Source of the DNA: Candidatus Omnitrophota bacterium
Lineage (GTDB): Bacteria; Omnitrophota; Gorgyraeia; Gygaellales; Profunditerraquicolaceae
Assembly: GCA_016931435.1 (NCBI GenBank)
Contig: JAFGET010000092.1
Coordinates: 1 to 21,885, forward strand
Reading direction: 5' to 3'
Length of the DNA: 21,885 nucleotides
In this document: one piece after another, positions 5,915-14,205 of the stretch
Position numbering within the stretch: the first letter of the stretch is position 1
How the letters are laid out: each line of letters begins with the position of its first letter
Translations under genes and position numbers: made by a program
Notes under the pieces: model-generated
What the model was told of the DNA's origin: nothing
Database searches by the model: none
What the model saw: only the letters and a program-made list of their open reading frames with translations

Positions 5915-6768
5915 GGTATCCAATACCTCCTGAACATAAACCACTGATCGGGATAGCGGCTTATGTAACTTTCAATTATGGTCTTATAACTATTCACCAG
6001 CGCCCTTAAGACTTTTTCGCTTTCGCCGGATGGATCGACCTCTATCGGACTGTCAAATCTTACGGTAAAAGTATCGTCTTGGTTCCTTAAGGTAAATCCC
6101 GGCACGATGACTGAACCGGTCTTCAAAGCCAGAAGCGCAGGCCCCCGCGGTAAATAAGTCGGCCTCCCGAAAAAATCCAAAACCAGGTTATTTTCATTGA
6201 AATCCCTATCTCCTACCAGCGCTAATATCTTATTTTCGCTTAATACCGACAAGCACATCCGCGCCGCCTTACCCAGAGGTATAACCTTAAGCCCTCTGTT
6301 TTCTCTCTGCGCATTAAAAAAATCATCTACCTTTTTATGCTTATGCGGCAGGGCTACCGCCCAGATAGGATATCCTAAGATAGCGCAAGCGACTCCTCCC
6401 AGTTCCCAGTTACCGATATGTGCGGTGACGATGATCACGCCCTTACCCTTAGAAAGGCCTTCATCAAGCAGATGCGCGTTCTCAAATCTGACGTTTTTCG
6501 CCACATAGCCGGAGCCTAACTCGGAAAACCTGAAAAAATCCACCAGGTATTTAGCGAAATTCCTGAACATGGAAAGCCTGATACGGCAGATCTCGCGCGG
6601 TGGTTTATGCGGGAATATCGACATCAGGTTTTCCTTGACCGCCCGGCGGTCCTTGTAAGCAAAAAAATAATTTATATCGGAAATAAATATTGCCAGCCGG
6701 TATGCCGCCTTAAGAGGCAGGCTCAAGGCGATGAATGAACCGATTTTATAAAGGATATAATTGAACAT
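5911..6768 (-). CDS. LpxL/HtrB-family lysophospholipid or lipid A acyltransferase
   Basis: A 285-residue member of the Lip_A_acyltrans family, which adds a secondary acyl chain to lipid A or a related lysolipid at the inner membrane. An N-terminal hydrophobic stretch (about 8-36) anchors it. The catalytic HX4E motif is seen as TAHIGNWELGG (His117, Glu122). Other family features are GDRDF (186-190), DFFGRPTYLPRGPALLALKTG (198-218) and the C-terminal PDQWFMFRRYW (273-283). The ATG at 6768 overlaps the preceding stop as TAATG, so it is translationally coupled to the GT28-like enzyme. Whether the acceptor is true lipid A or another glycolipid cannot be told. Confidence 0.9.
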   Translation of the reverse strand: MFNYILYKIGSFIALSLPLKAAYRLAIFISDINYFFAYKDRRAVKENLMSIFPHKPPREICRIRLSMFRNFAKYLVDFFRFSELGSGYVAKNVRFENAHLLDEGLSKGKGVIIVTAHIGNWELGGVACAILGYPIWAVALPHKHKKVDDFFNAQRENRGLKVIPLGKAARMCLSVLSENKILALVGDRDFNENNLVLDFFGRPTYLPRGPALLALKTGSVIVPGFTLRNQDDTFTVRFDSPIEVDPSGESEKVLRALVNSYKTIIESYISRYPDQWFMFRRYWIP

Positions 6769-7883
6769 TATATATCTAGGATGAGCCCGGCGATATCCAG
6801 GCTTGCGCGGGGCTTACTTATCGCCGCTGCTGAGCTCCTTAGCTGAGACAGCTTATCCGGGCAATCGAGTAGATCAGAGACTACCCGGCCTATGCCGCCG
6901 ATCTCATCGATCTTAAGCGCGGCTTTCTTTTTGACCAAAAAATCGGTATTGCTTGCTTCTTGCCCCGGGATAGGCCTGACGATGACCATCGGTAAATTCT
7001 TAACCAAAGCCTCCGCGGTAGTCACTCCTCCGGGCTTAGTAATGATCAAGTCCGAAATACTCATCAATTCATGGATATTGTTTACATAACCTAACAACAG
7101 GACCCTCTTGCGGCACTGCTTAAGCTTGTTTTTAAGCGACTTATAAAGCCTCTTATTTATTCCCGCGACGATCACCTCCTGAAAATCCTTTTTTACCTTT
7201 TCTAAAGAATCTACGATCCTATTTATCGGGCCTAAACCATGGCCCCCGCCCATGATCAATACCGTAGGCAAGCTATCATCTAAACCTGTTTTCTTAAAGA
7301 CCAGACGTTTATCTACCGGCTCATTGAACTTAGGGTCAAAGGGTATTCCAAAAGGCTTTATTTTTTCTTCGGGCACGCCCTTAGCTGCCAGATGGCCCGC
7401 CACCTCCATAGAAGGGACAACATAGTAATCCACGTTATCATAGATCCAGTAAGCGTGCGGGATATAATCAGTAAGTATGGCCACAAGGGGAAGCTTTAGG
7501 CCCCGGGCCTTTTTGTAATCTGCGACCATCCCGCAGGGGAAAGCCTGAGCGCAAGCCACCACATCCGGCCTAAAACTATCGAAAAGTTTTTTTAATTTCG
7601 GGGAATTGAACTTATGCACGCTTTTCTTAAAACGCTCGATTTTTCTTACGATCCTAGGGTTATCATAAAGATACTCCCAGATGCCCGGCATTTTTTGTAT
7701 GACACCCATGTAAAGCTTATTGACTATTTTTTCAGAAAGAGGATTAGTGTAATTAAAGGCGTTGATACTTAAGACCTCCGCCTGCGGAGAAACCTGGCGC
7801 AGGGCCCGCTCTACTGATTCCGCGGCGCTGCGATGGCCAGAAACATCAGATATATACATTAAAATAATGCGTTTTTTCTTCAT
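6768..7883 (-). CDS. MGDG-synthase/UgtP-like glycosyltransferase (GT28)
   Basis: A 371-residue GT-B enzyme resembling monogalactosyldiacylglycerol synthases and processive diacylglycerol glucosyltransferases. The N-terminal domain begins RIILMYISDVSGHRSAAESV (5-24), the place of the family's SGGHxxAA loop, with LTDYIPHAYWI at 137-147 in the acceptor domain. The donor domain shows VLIMGGGHGLGPI (208-220) and the GT28 signature ITKPGGVTTAEAL (281-293) with RPIPGQEASN (303-312). It likely moves a sugar from a nucleotide sugar onto a membrane lipid at the cytoplasmic face. The ATG at 7883 follows the HD-GYP stop by 4 bp. It overlaps the acyltransferase gene, and the pair plus the GT2 enzyme suggests a glycolipid pathway (inference). 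Confidence 0.87.
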   Translation of the reverse strand: MKKKRIILMYISDVSGHRSAAESVERALRQVSPQAEVLSINAFNYTNPLSEKIVNKLYMGVIQKMPGIWEYLYDNPRIVRKIERFKKSVHKFNSPKLKKLFDSFRPDVVACAQAFPCGMVADYKKARGLKLPLVAILTDYIPHAYWIYDNVDYYVVPSMEVAGHLAAKGVPEEKIKPFGIPFDPKFNEPVDKRLVFKKTGLDDSLPTVLIMGGGHGLGPINRIVDSLEKVKKDFQEVIVAGINKRLYKSLKNKLKQCRKRVLLLGYVNNIHELMSISDLIITKPGGVTTAEALVKNLPMVIVRPIPGQEASNTDFLVKKKAALKIDEIGGIGRVVSDLLDCPDKLSQLRSSAAAISKPRASLDIAGLILDI

Positions 7884-7887
7884 CCTG

Positions 7888-9054
7888 TTATATCTTATTT
7901 TTTTCGTAGAGCTGGATAAACGCAGAGACCACCTGAGGATTGAACTGTTTGGCGCTTAGGCTCCTGATCTCTTTGACCACGTCGTTTTTTCTCAAGGCTT
8001 TGCGGTGAGGCCTGTCCGTAGTCATGGCATCAAAAGAATCGGCTACGGAAATAATCGCCGCTATCAAGGGGATCTGGTTGCCTTTTAGGCCTTCCGGATA
8101 GCCTAATCCATCATATCTTTCGTGATGGTATTTTACGCCTAAAATCGCATCCTGCAGTTCTTTTATAGATCTTAAAATAGCTACTCCTATCTGGGGATGT
8201 TCCCTTACTTTACGCCTCTCTTCTTCGCTTAACGGCCCTTTTTTATTCAATATAGACTCGGCGACACCGATCTTGCCGATGTCATGCAGGAGGGCGGCGA
8301 TATAAAGGTTTTCCATAAATTTCTCGTCAAGGACCTTCTTGTCCTGCTGACCGATAGCCCTGGCGATCTCAAGGCTCAAATTAGTCACGCGCGCGGTGTG
8401 CCCGTGGGTGTAGTAATCCTTAGCTTCAATAGAGGCAGCTAAGGCGTTTATAATGCGGATAAAAAGCTGCTGTTTCTTGTCCAGCTCCAGGTGTAATTCC
8501 TTATAAAGCCTTGAATTCTCAATCGCCATTGCCAGGCTTGAGGCCACGGCGACAAGAAAATCCAATTCGTCCTTTTGAAACTTTACGCCGTTATTTTTTT
8601 CTCCCAGCAATAATATACCCAACAGATGCCCCCTGAAATAACATGGGGCGCACGCCTTTATCTCCAATATCTCCATCTGATACAAGACCGCCTTAAGCAA
8701 TTGCTTAGCCTGCTGTGCTAAATCAGGCCGGCGCAGCAGGCTTTTAGCTTCGGAAAAAAGCAGGGCGGGATGTTTAAGCATCGCCCTTTCCCGGTGTTCC
8801 CTGAAGAAACGCACCAGCGGGTTATCCCTGTCCAAGCAAGCAAGGCTTACGGGGATCTTGGTCTTCAACGGGTCACCTGAGGAAGTCAGGACGAAATTAT
8901 TCTTTTCTTTATTATACAATAGGATCCCGACGTGCCTTATCTTTAGCTTTTGCCGCAACATGCGCAGGACCATGCGCACCAAAAGCCCGGTGTTGGGGAT
9001 AGTGATGACATTCTTTACTATCAACTCAAGTTCCCGCTTATAATCAAAAGCCAC
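7888..9054 (-). CDS. GAF-HD-GYP domain protein, predicted c-di-GMP phosphodiesterase
   Basis: A 388-residue soluble protein. The start is GTG 9054, with AAAGGAG 5-6 nt upstream. A GAF sensor domain covers about residues 10-182, a linker helix 183-205, and the HD-GYP domain 205-388. All usual catalytic and metal-binding motifs are present: HGHTARV (217-223), HDIGKIGV (257-264), REHPQIG (284-290), KYHHERYDGLGYP (308-320) and VADSFDAMTTDRPHRKA (337-353). HD-GYP enzymes hydrolyse c-di-GMP to pGpG or GMP. Its place directly after the pilus genes suggests it sets local c-di-GMP levels for pilus function (inference). The GAF ligand is unknown. Confidence 0.93.
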   Translation of the reverse strand: MAFDYKRELELIVKNVITIPNTGLLVRMVLRMLRQKLKIRHVGILLYNKEKNNFVLTSSGDPLKTKIPVSLACLDRDNPLVRFFREHRERAMLKHPALLFSEAKSLLRRPDLAQQAKQLLKAVLYQMEILEIKACAPCYFRGHLLGILLLGEKNNGVKFQKDELDFLVAVASSLAMAIENSRLYKELHLELDKKQQLFIRIINALAASIEAKDYYTHGHTARVTNLSLEIARAIGQQDKKVLDEKFMENLYIAALLHDIGKIGVAESILNKKGPLSEEERRKVREHPQIGVAILRSIKELQDAILGVKYHHERYDGLGYPEGLKGNQIPLIAAIISVADSFDAMTTDRPHRKALRKNDVVKEIRSLSAKQFNPQVVSAFIQLYEKNKI

Positions 9055-9073
9055 TGATTCTCCTTTGATAAAT

Positions 9074-9307
9074 CTAACCGAATATAGAACCGTCTCTCTT
9101 CTTCCTCAAGCCATCTTCAAGGCTTATTCTTCCTTTGAGCCATTTCTTTATATTTTTTTTATAAAACCTCCACCGCTGCCCTATTTTAAAAGCCGGGATT
9201 TCGCCGCTCCTGGCGTAACGCATTACCGTAAGAGGATGGATTTTTAGATACGAGGCGATTTCCCGCGTTGTCATTACATTTTTTGAGGAAGAAAAAGCCG
9301 ACGACAT
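9074..9307 (-). CDS. Small helix-turn-helix (excisionase/MerR-like) DNA-binding protein
   Basis: A 77-residue protein with a HTH_17/excisionase-type domain: MTTREIASYLKIHPLTVMRY (12-31), then ARSGEIPAFKIGQRWRFYKKNIKKWL (32-57), the winged form seen in many small regulators and phage excisionases. I use the ATG at 9307, 7 bp after the PilC stop with a weak AAGAG site; an internal ATG at 9274 is possible and would leave the domain whole. The C-terminal 20 residues are charged. No integrase or transposase is nearby, so a regulator of the pilus or HD-GYP genes is more likely than an excisionase, though no operator is recognisable. Confidence 0.83.
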   Translation of the reverse strand: MSSAFSSSKNVMTTREIASYLKIHPLTVMRYARSGEIPAFKIGQRWRFYKKNIKKWLKGRISLEDGLRKKRDGSIFG

Positions 9308-9314
9308 CGTTCTC

Positions 9315-10523
9315 TTAACCCGCGACTATCTCGGTGATCCTAAATATCGGCAAAAATAATGATAAGACGATGCCTCCGATCACAACCCCCAGAAAAGCAA
9401 TAACCATCGGCTCGATCATGCTGGTGAGCGCCGAAACCTGAGCGTCTACCTGCTCGTCATAAAAATCAGCGATCTTGGAAAGCATTTTTTCAAGTTCCCC
9501 GGTTTTTTCTCCTATTTCGATCATACGGTAGACCATAGGCGGAAACACGCCGCTTTTTGACAAAGGCAGGCAGATCGGCTCCCCGTTATGCACGGAATTA
9601 CGGCAATTACCTACAGCCTCTTCTATGATCTTATTGCCTGAAGTCTTAGCTACGATATCCAGCGCGCTTAAAACCGCAACGCCGCTTCTGACCAAAGTAG
9701 AAAAAGTGCGGGAGAATTTGGCGATCGCCACTTTCCGAAAAAGCGGGCCCACAACAGGTATTTTAAGCTTTAAGGCATCGAAGCGGTATCGGCCTTTTTT
9801 CGTCTTGATATACCGCGCTAAAATAAAACCTGAAATAAACAAAAACACCATTAAAAACAAAAAATATTTCCTCAAAGCATCGCTTATGCCTATAAGGATC
9901 TGGGTCGGTAGCGGCAGAGTGCTTCCCAATTGCTCAAATACCGATTTAAAAGTAGGGACTACATTGATCAATAAAAAAGCGGTGATCAATATGGCCATGC
10001 TTACTACGATCACCGGATAAACCATGCTGGAACGGATCTTGCGCGCAAGCGCGGCTGTCTTCTCAAGGTAAGTCGCCAACCTGTCTAAAACCTCGCCAAG
10101 CATCCCCGATGCCTCCCCGGCCCTTGACATATTGATAAAAAGTTCGGAAAATACCGAGGGGTGCTTAGCTAAGGCGTCGCAGAAATTCATCCCTGCCTCA
10201 ATGTCCTGTTTTACCGAAGCGACCACCTGTTTTAGCCCGGCGTTCTCCATCTGTTCGCTCAAAGTCCCCAATGCCTGCACAAGATTGACCCCGGCATCGA
10301 TCATTGTGGCTAACTGGCGCGAAAAAATGACCAGATCGTCGGTTTTTACTCTATGCTTTTTTGACTTTGAGCCCCTTCCTTTTGTTTTTGCGGCCTCGAT
10401 AGCGATCACTACCAGTCCCGACCCGTGCAAATATTCGGCTACTTCCGAATCCGAGGCCCCTTCCAGCATCCCGGCCACCGTCTTTCCGTCTTTGTCTTTT
10501 GCCGTATAACGGTAAAGCGCCAC
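9315..10523 (-). CDS. pilC: Type IV pilus/type II secretion platform protein PilC/GspF
   Basis: A 402-residue inner-membrane platform protein. The start is GTG 10523, with GGAGG 4 nt upstream. After the N-terminal MALYRYTAKDKDGKTVAGML typical of the family come two T2SSF domains (about 65-190 and 270-392). Three transmembrane segments are visible: about 170-190 (VIVVSMAILITAFLLINVVP), about 220-237 and about 374-392 (VIAFLGVVIGGIVLSLFLP). The motifs FSRQLATMIDAGVNLVQAL and FSRTFSTLVRSGVAVLSALD are the paired cytoplasmic helices. It docks the assembly ATPase and supports pilin polymerisation. It follows the two PilB-type genes by 24 bp. No pilin or secretin gene is in the window, so pilus versus T2SS cannot be decided. 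Confidence 0.93.
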   Translation of the reverse strand: MALYRYTAKDKDGKTVAGMLEGASDSEVAEYLHGSGLVVIAIEAAKTKGRGSKSKKHRVKTDDLVIFSRQLATMIDAGVNLVQALGTLSEQMENAGLKQVVASVKQDIEAGMNFCDALAKHPSVFSELFINMSRAGEASGMLGEVLDRLATYLEKTAALARKIRSSMVYPVIVVSMAILITAFLLINVVPTFKSVFEQLGSTLPLPTQILIGISDALRKYFLFLMVFLFISGFILARYIKTKKGRYRFDALKLKIPVVGPLFRKVAIAKFSRTFSTLVRSGVAVLSALDIVAKTSGNKIIEEAVGNCRNSVHNGEPICLPLSKSGVFPPMVYRMIEIGEKTGELEKMLSKIADFYDEQVDAQVSALTSMIEPMVIAFLGVVIGGIVLSLFLPIFRITEIVAG

Positions 10524-10547
10524 GTTACCTCCGTTTCTCCATAGGTT

Positions 10548-12260
10548 TTAAGTCTCCGTCGTAACCCTTAAAGCTTCATCCAGGGTTGTCAGGCCCTCTT
10601 GGACTTTTAAAAAGGCCTCTTCCCTCAATATGCGCATACCTAATTTTTCCACGGCGTATTTTTTTATCTCATCAAGCGAAGACTTCTGCACGATCATCTC
10701 GCGCAAGTGGTCATTGACCATCACAATTTCTAAGACCGCGACCCTGCCGTAAAAACCGGTGTTATTGCAATAACTACAGCCCGCCGCCTGATAAAAATCA
10801 ACCTTTGCGCCAAAGCCTATCTTATCTAAAAAGCTTTGAGGAATATCCACGGGCTTCCTGCATTTCATGCAAAGCCTACGGCAAAGCCTTTGGGCGCAAA
10901 GCATAACCAGGCTGGAGGCGACTAAAAAAGGCTCAACCCCCATATCGATAAGCCGGGTGATGCTGGATATGGCATCATTGGTGTGTAAGGTAGACAATAC
11001 TAATTGCCCGGTCAATGACGCCTTGATAGCGATATCGGCAGTCTCCGAATCCCTGATCTCTCCGATCATGATCACGTCGGGGCTTTGACGCAAAATAGAG
11101 CGCAAGCCGGAAGCAAAACTTAAGTTGATCTCGGGTTTTACCTGCATCTGGGTTATGCCCTCGACCTGATATTCCACGGGGTCTTCTACAGTGACAATAT
11201 TCCTTTCTACGGTATTTAACTTATTCAAGACAGAATATAAGGTGGTGGATTTACCCGAACCTGTAGGCCCGGTAACCAAGATCATCCCGAAAGGTTTGGC
11301 AATAGCCTGGTTGAAGACATCTATGACCTGAGCAGAAAACCCCAACTTATCCAATCCTATAGACAAATTCGATTTATCCAGCAGGCGCAGCACAAATTTC
11401 TGGCCAAAAGTAGTAGGCAGGCTTGATACCCTGAGGTCGACTTCTTTATTTTCAAATCTTACCTGAAACCGTCCGTCTTGAGGAAGGCGGTTTTCGGTGA
11501 TATCTATATTGGAAATGATCTTGACCCGGGCTAATACCGCGTTCTGGTCGCTCTTAGGCACCTGGAATATATCGTACAATGAGCCGTCAACGCGGTATCT
11601 TATGCGCAGGGCGTTCTGCTGCGGCTCGATATGGATATCGGAAGCCCTTTTCTTTAAGGCCTCCATAAGCATCAATTCAACGAGTTTTACTATGGGAGGT
11701 TTTTGGCTTTCTTTTATTATCTCCGTCAGCTCTATCTCGTTCTGCCTGATCAACTCTACCTGGGTGCCCGCGGCATCCGCGCGCTCGGATAATTCTTCCT
11801 CCAGGGTATGCTTCATACTCCCCGGCTCATCCGGGTATTGAGCAAGGACCGCTTTTACGATCTCTTCCTCCGGGCTTAAAACAGTGTCGATATTGCAGCC
11901 GGTGATACTTTTCAGATCGTCTAAAGCGAAAATATTTAAAGGGTCGGCCATGGCTATAGTCAGGGTATTGCCGATACAGGAAAGGGGGATGATCGAATGC
12001 TGCCTGGCCATCTTAGCGGGGACAAGCCTTGTCACTTTAGGATCGAATTTATACTTTGATAGATGCAATATCGGTATATAAAGCTGGGCAGATATAAGAG
12101 CAAGCAGCTCCGCTTCCGAGATAAAACCTTTATCGACCAGGATTTTTTTAAAGGGTGCCTGGGCCTCTTTCTGAGCGCTCAATGCCTCTTCGATCTGCTC
12201 CCTGGTCAGGCGCTTGCTTTTAATAAGTATCTCGATTATATTTTCTTTTAGTGCCTGCAT
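10548..12260 (-). CDS. pilB: PilB/GspE-type assembly ATPase, copy 1
   Basis: A 570-residue hexameric ATPase that powers pilin extraction and assembly. An N-terminal MshEN-like domain (about 1-145) has lost the RLG residues that bind c-di-GMP in MshE (it reads NIIEILIKS and PFKKILVDK). ASDIHIEP is at 206-213. Catalytic motifs: Walker A GPTGSGKST (331-339), Asp box VEDPVEYQ (358-365), Walker B DVIMIGEIRD (395-404), His box TGQLVLSTLHTND (417-429). The four zinc cysteines are C464, C467, C495 and C498. It has no Shine-Dalgarno before ATG 12260, only an A/T-rich leader. It is clearly a paralogue of the next gene upstream. Confidence 0.93.
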   Translation of the reverse strand: MQALKENIIEILIKSKRLTREQIEEALSAQKEAQAPFKKILVDKGFISEAELLALISAQLYIPILHLSKYKFDPKVTRLVPAKMARQHSIIPLSCIGNTLTIAMADPLNIFALDDLKSITGCNIDTVLSPEEEIVKAVLAQYPDEPGSMKHTLEEELSERADAAGTQVELIRQNEIELTEIIKESQKPPIVKLVELMLMEALKKRASDIHIEPQQNALRIRYRVDGSLYDIFQVPKSDQNAVLARVKIISNIDITENRLPQDGRFQVRFENKEVDLRVSSLPTTFGQKFVLRLLDKSNLSIGLDKLGFSAQVIDVFNQAIAKPFGMILVTGPTGSGKSTTLYSVLNKLNTVERNIVTVEDPVEYQVEGITQMQVKPEINLSFASGLRSILRQSPDVIMIGEIRDSETADIAIKASLTGQLVLSTLHTNDAISSITRLIDMGVEPFLVASSLVMLCAQRLCRRLCMKCRKPVDIPQSFLDKIGFGAKVDFYQAAGCSYCNNTGFYGRVAVLEIVMVNDHLREMIVQKSSLDEIKKYAVEKLGMRILREEAFLKVQEGLTTLDEALRVTTET

Positions 12261-12270
12261 ATTTTAATTC

Positions 12271-12378
12271 AAAAGTAAAAACGTAAAAGGTAAAACGAAG
12301 TTTTAAACTCACACATAGCCTTAACAAAAACCGTCATTTTTCCTTTTAACTTTTACCTTTTGCCTTTTACCTTTTGCC
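12271..12378. repeat. Inverted heptamer repeat arms in a 122-bp gap
   Basis: The gap between the two PilB-type genes holds five tandem heptamers of the form CTTTTRM starting at 12343, 12350, 12357, 12364 and 12371. TTTTACCTTTTGCC occurs twice exactly (12351-12364, 12365-12378). The same heptamer occurs in opposite orientation at about 12271-12297 (AAAAGTAAAAACGTAAAAGG). The two arms can pair across about 43 bp to form a long A/T-rich hairpin. Confidence 0.7.
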
Positions 12379-12382
12379 TTAT

Positions 12383-14098
12383 TTACTCGTCTGCCGGGGT
12401 GATGCGTAAGATCTCCTCTAAGGTAGTCACTCCCTGCAGCGCTAAATTCAAGCCCTCCTGCCGCAGTGTCTTCATCCCTTCCTTGACCGCTTCCGCCTTT
12501 AAAATATGCTCTTGGACGCGGCTTAATATCAACTCCCTGATGCGGCTTGAAAGCATAAGGATCTCAACCAAGCCCGCCCTGCCGCTATATCCCATTTGAT
12601 AACAATGTTCGCAGCCCTTGCCCCGGTAAAATTTTATTTTCTTATCCGGATGACCGCCAAGTTGAAGTTTCTGCAGGATCTCGTTTTTGACCGCGTATTC
12701 TTCTTTGCAATGCTCGCAGATTTTACGCACTAACCGCTGGGCTATTACGCAGATCAAAGAAGCGTTGATCAAATAAGGCTCGATCCCCATATTAACCAAG
12801 CGCACTATCGCTCCGCTTGAAGTAGTGGTGTGCAATGTGGAAAGGACCAGGTGGCCGGTAAGCGCGCTCTTTATGGCTATATCCACCGTGTCAAAATCGC
12901 GGATCTCGCCTATCATGATCACATTAGGGTCCTGCCGGAGTATGGAACGCAAAGAACCGGCAAAAGTAAGGCCTATCTCCGGCCTGGCGCTTACCTGGTT
13001 TATCCCGGCAAGCTGAAATTCTACCGGGTCTTCAACAGTAACGATATTTTTCTGGGGAGAATCGATAAATTTTAATATGGAATACAATGTGGTAGTTTTC
13101 CCGCTGCCCGTAGGCCCGCAGGATAGAATCATCCCGTGCGGCAATTGCGTTACGCTTTTCAGATTTTCTACGGCGTCCCGGCTAAAACCTAATTTTTCGA
13201 TATCCAGCGTCACCGAAGACTTGTCTAAAATACGGATCGCTACTTTTTCTCCCATACTCGAAGGGATCACCGATACCCTGAAATCGATCTCTTTGCCTAA
13301 GATCCTAGCCTTAAACCGGCCGTCCTGAGGAAGCCTGTGTTCGGCGATATCCAAATCAGAGATGACCTTGATCCGCGATATTATCGAAGCGTGCATGCTC
13401 TTTGACGGAGAACGGCTTTCATGCAGCACGCCGTCTATCCTCAAACGCACCCTTAACTTCTTATCCAGAGGCTCAATAAGGATATCCGAAGCCTTTTTAC
13501 CCACCGCTTCTTCGATCAACATATCCGTGACCTTGACCACGGGCGCCTGAAGGCTGATAGCGCTTAACTCCTGGCCGCTGGGAAGGACCTCGTTTGTCTC
13601 CTTTATCAATTCTATAGAGGAGGCCTCCATTTCCTTAGTAAGGTTATTGATAGCGTCTCTGGTAGTATCGGGATAATACAACTCTATCGCCTGCAAAATA
13701 TCCTGGCTCGAAGAAATGATCGGGTTGATCTTAAGCCCGGTCAAGGCTGATACATGGTCGGTAGCAAAAATATTCAACGGATCGGCCATGGCTAAAGTGA
13801 CGGTATCGCCCATTTTAGACACGGGAATGATCTGATAATAACGCGCGATATCTACGGGTATTATATTTACGATATCTTTTTCGATCTTAAAACGCTTTAG
13901 ATCAATAAGCGGAAGCCCCAGGCCCTGGCTTAATATGGAAATGAGGTCACTTTCTTTGATAAAATTCAGGTTTACGATGATAGCGCTAAGTTTGCCCCCT
14001 TTCTCTTTCTGGACACGGAGGGCATCCTTAAGCTGCTCTTCTGTCATCAGCTTATTGGTGATCAATAATTCCGTAAGGCGCTCTTTTAAAGAAATCAT
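12383..14098 (-). CDS. PilB/GspE-type assembly ATPase, copy 2
   Basis: A 571-residue paralogue of the following ATPase, with similar length and motif spacing. An N-terminal MshEN-like domain (about 1-145) is degenerate in its c-di-GMP motif (RLTELLITNKL, KLSAIIVNLNF). Walker A GPTGSGKTT is at 328-336, Asp box VEDPVEFQ at 355-362, Walker B NVIMIGEIRD at 392-401, His box TGHLVLSTLHTTT at 414-426, and zinc cysteines C461, C464, C496 and C499. The usual SDIHxEP motif reads SDILIEP (204-210), with His replaced by Leu. All core ATPase motifs are intact, so it should be active. No PilT-type retraction ATPase is seen; the full N-terminal domain argues both are assembly-type. No Shine-Dalgarno precedes ATG 14098. 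Confidence 0.92.
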   Translation of the reverse strand: MISLKERLTELLITNKLMTEEQLKDALRVQKEKGGKLSAIIVNLNFIKESDLISILSQGLGLPLIDLKRFKIEKDIVNIIPVDIARYYQIIPVSKMGDTVTLAMADPLNIFATDHVSALTGLKINPIISSSQDILQAIELYYPDTTRDAINNLTKEMEASSIELIKETNEVLPSGQELSAISLQAPVVKVTDMLIEEAVGKKASDILIEPLDKKLRVRLRIDGVLHESRSPSKSMHASIISRIKVISDLDIAEHRLPQDGRFKARILGKEIDFRVSVIPSSMGEKVAIRILDKSSVTLDIEKLGFSRDAVENLKSVTQLPHGMILSCGPTGSGKTTTLYSILKFIDSPQKNIVTVEDPVEFQLAGINQVSARPEIGLTFAGSLRSILRQDPNVIMIGEIRDFDTVDIAIKSALTGHLVLSTLHTTTSSGAIVRLVNMGIEPYLINASLICVIAQRLVRKICEHCKEEYAVKNEILQKLQLGGHPDKKIKFYRGKGCEHCYQMGYSGRAGLVEILMLSSRIRELILSRVQEHILKAEAVKEGMKTLRQEGLNLALQGVTTLEEILRITPADE

Positions 14099-14112
14099 GT
14101 TTTTGTTTTTAG

Positions 14113-14191
14113 GTTACGTTGTTTACAAAAGTTGTTTAAAGTTACAAGGTCTGCTTTTGAATTAATGCAACCTTTAGTAACCTCTAGTAAC
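14113..14191. repeat. Inverted decamer repeat arms in a 107-bp gap
   Basis: The gap between the MshEN-only gene and PilB copy 2 has a right arm GCAACCTTTA-GTAACCTCTA-GTAAC (14167-14191, period 10). A looser left arm of opposite orientation lies at 14113-14150, with GTTTACAAAA, GTTGTTTAAA and GTTACAAGGT in period 10. The arms can pair imperfectly. The layout parallels the heptamer repeat in the next gap, though the unit sequence differs. Confidence 0.55.
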
Positions 14192-14205
14192 ATATATAGC
14201 GTACC

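Noticed and set aside
9074..9307. Phage or transposon excisionase
   Set aside because: The HTH fold fits, but no integrase, attachment site or compositional break surrounds it, and it is embedded in the pilus gene run.
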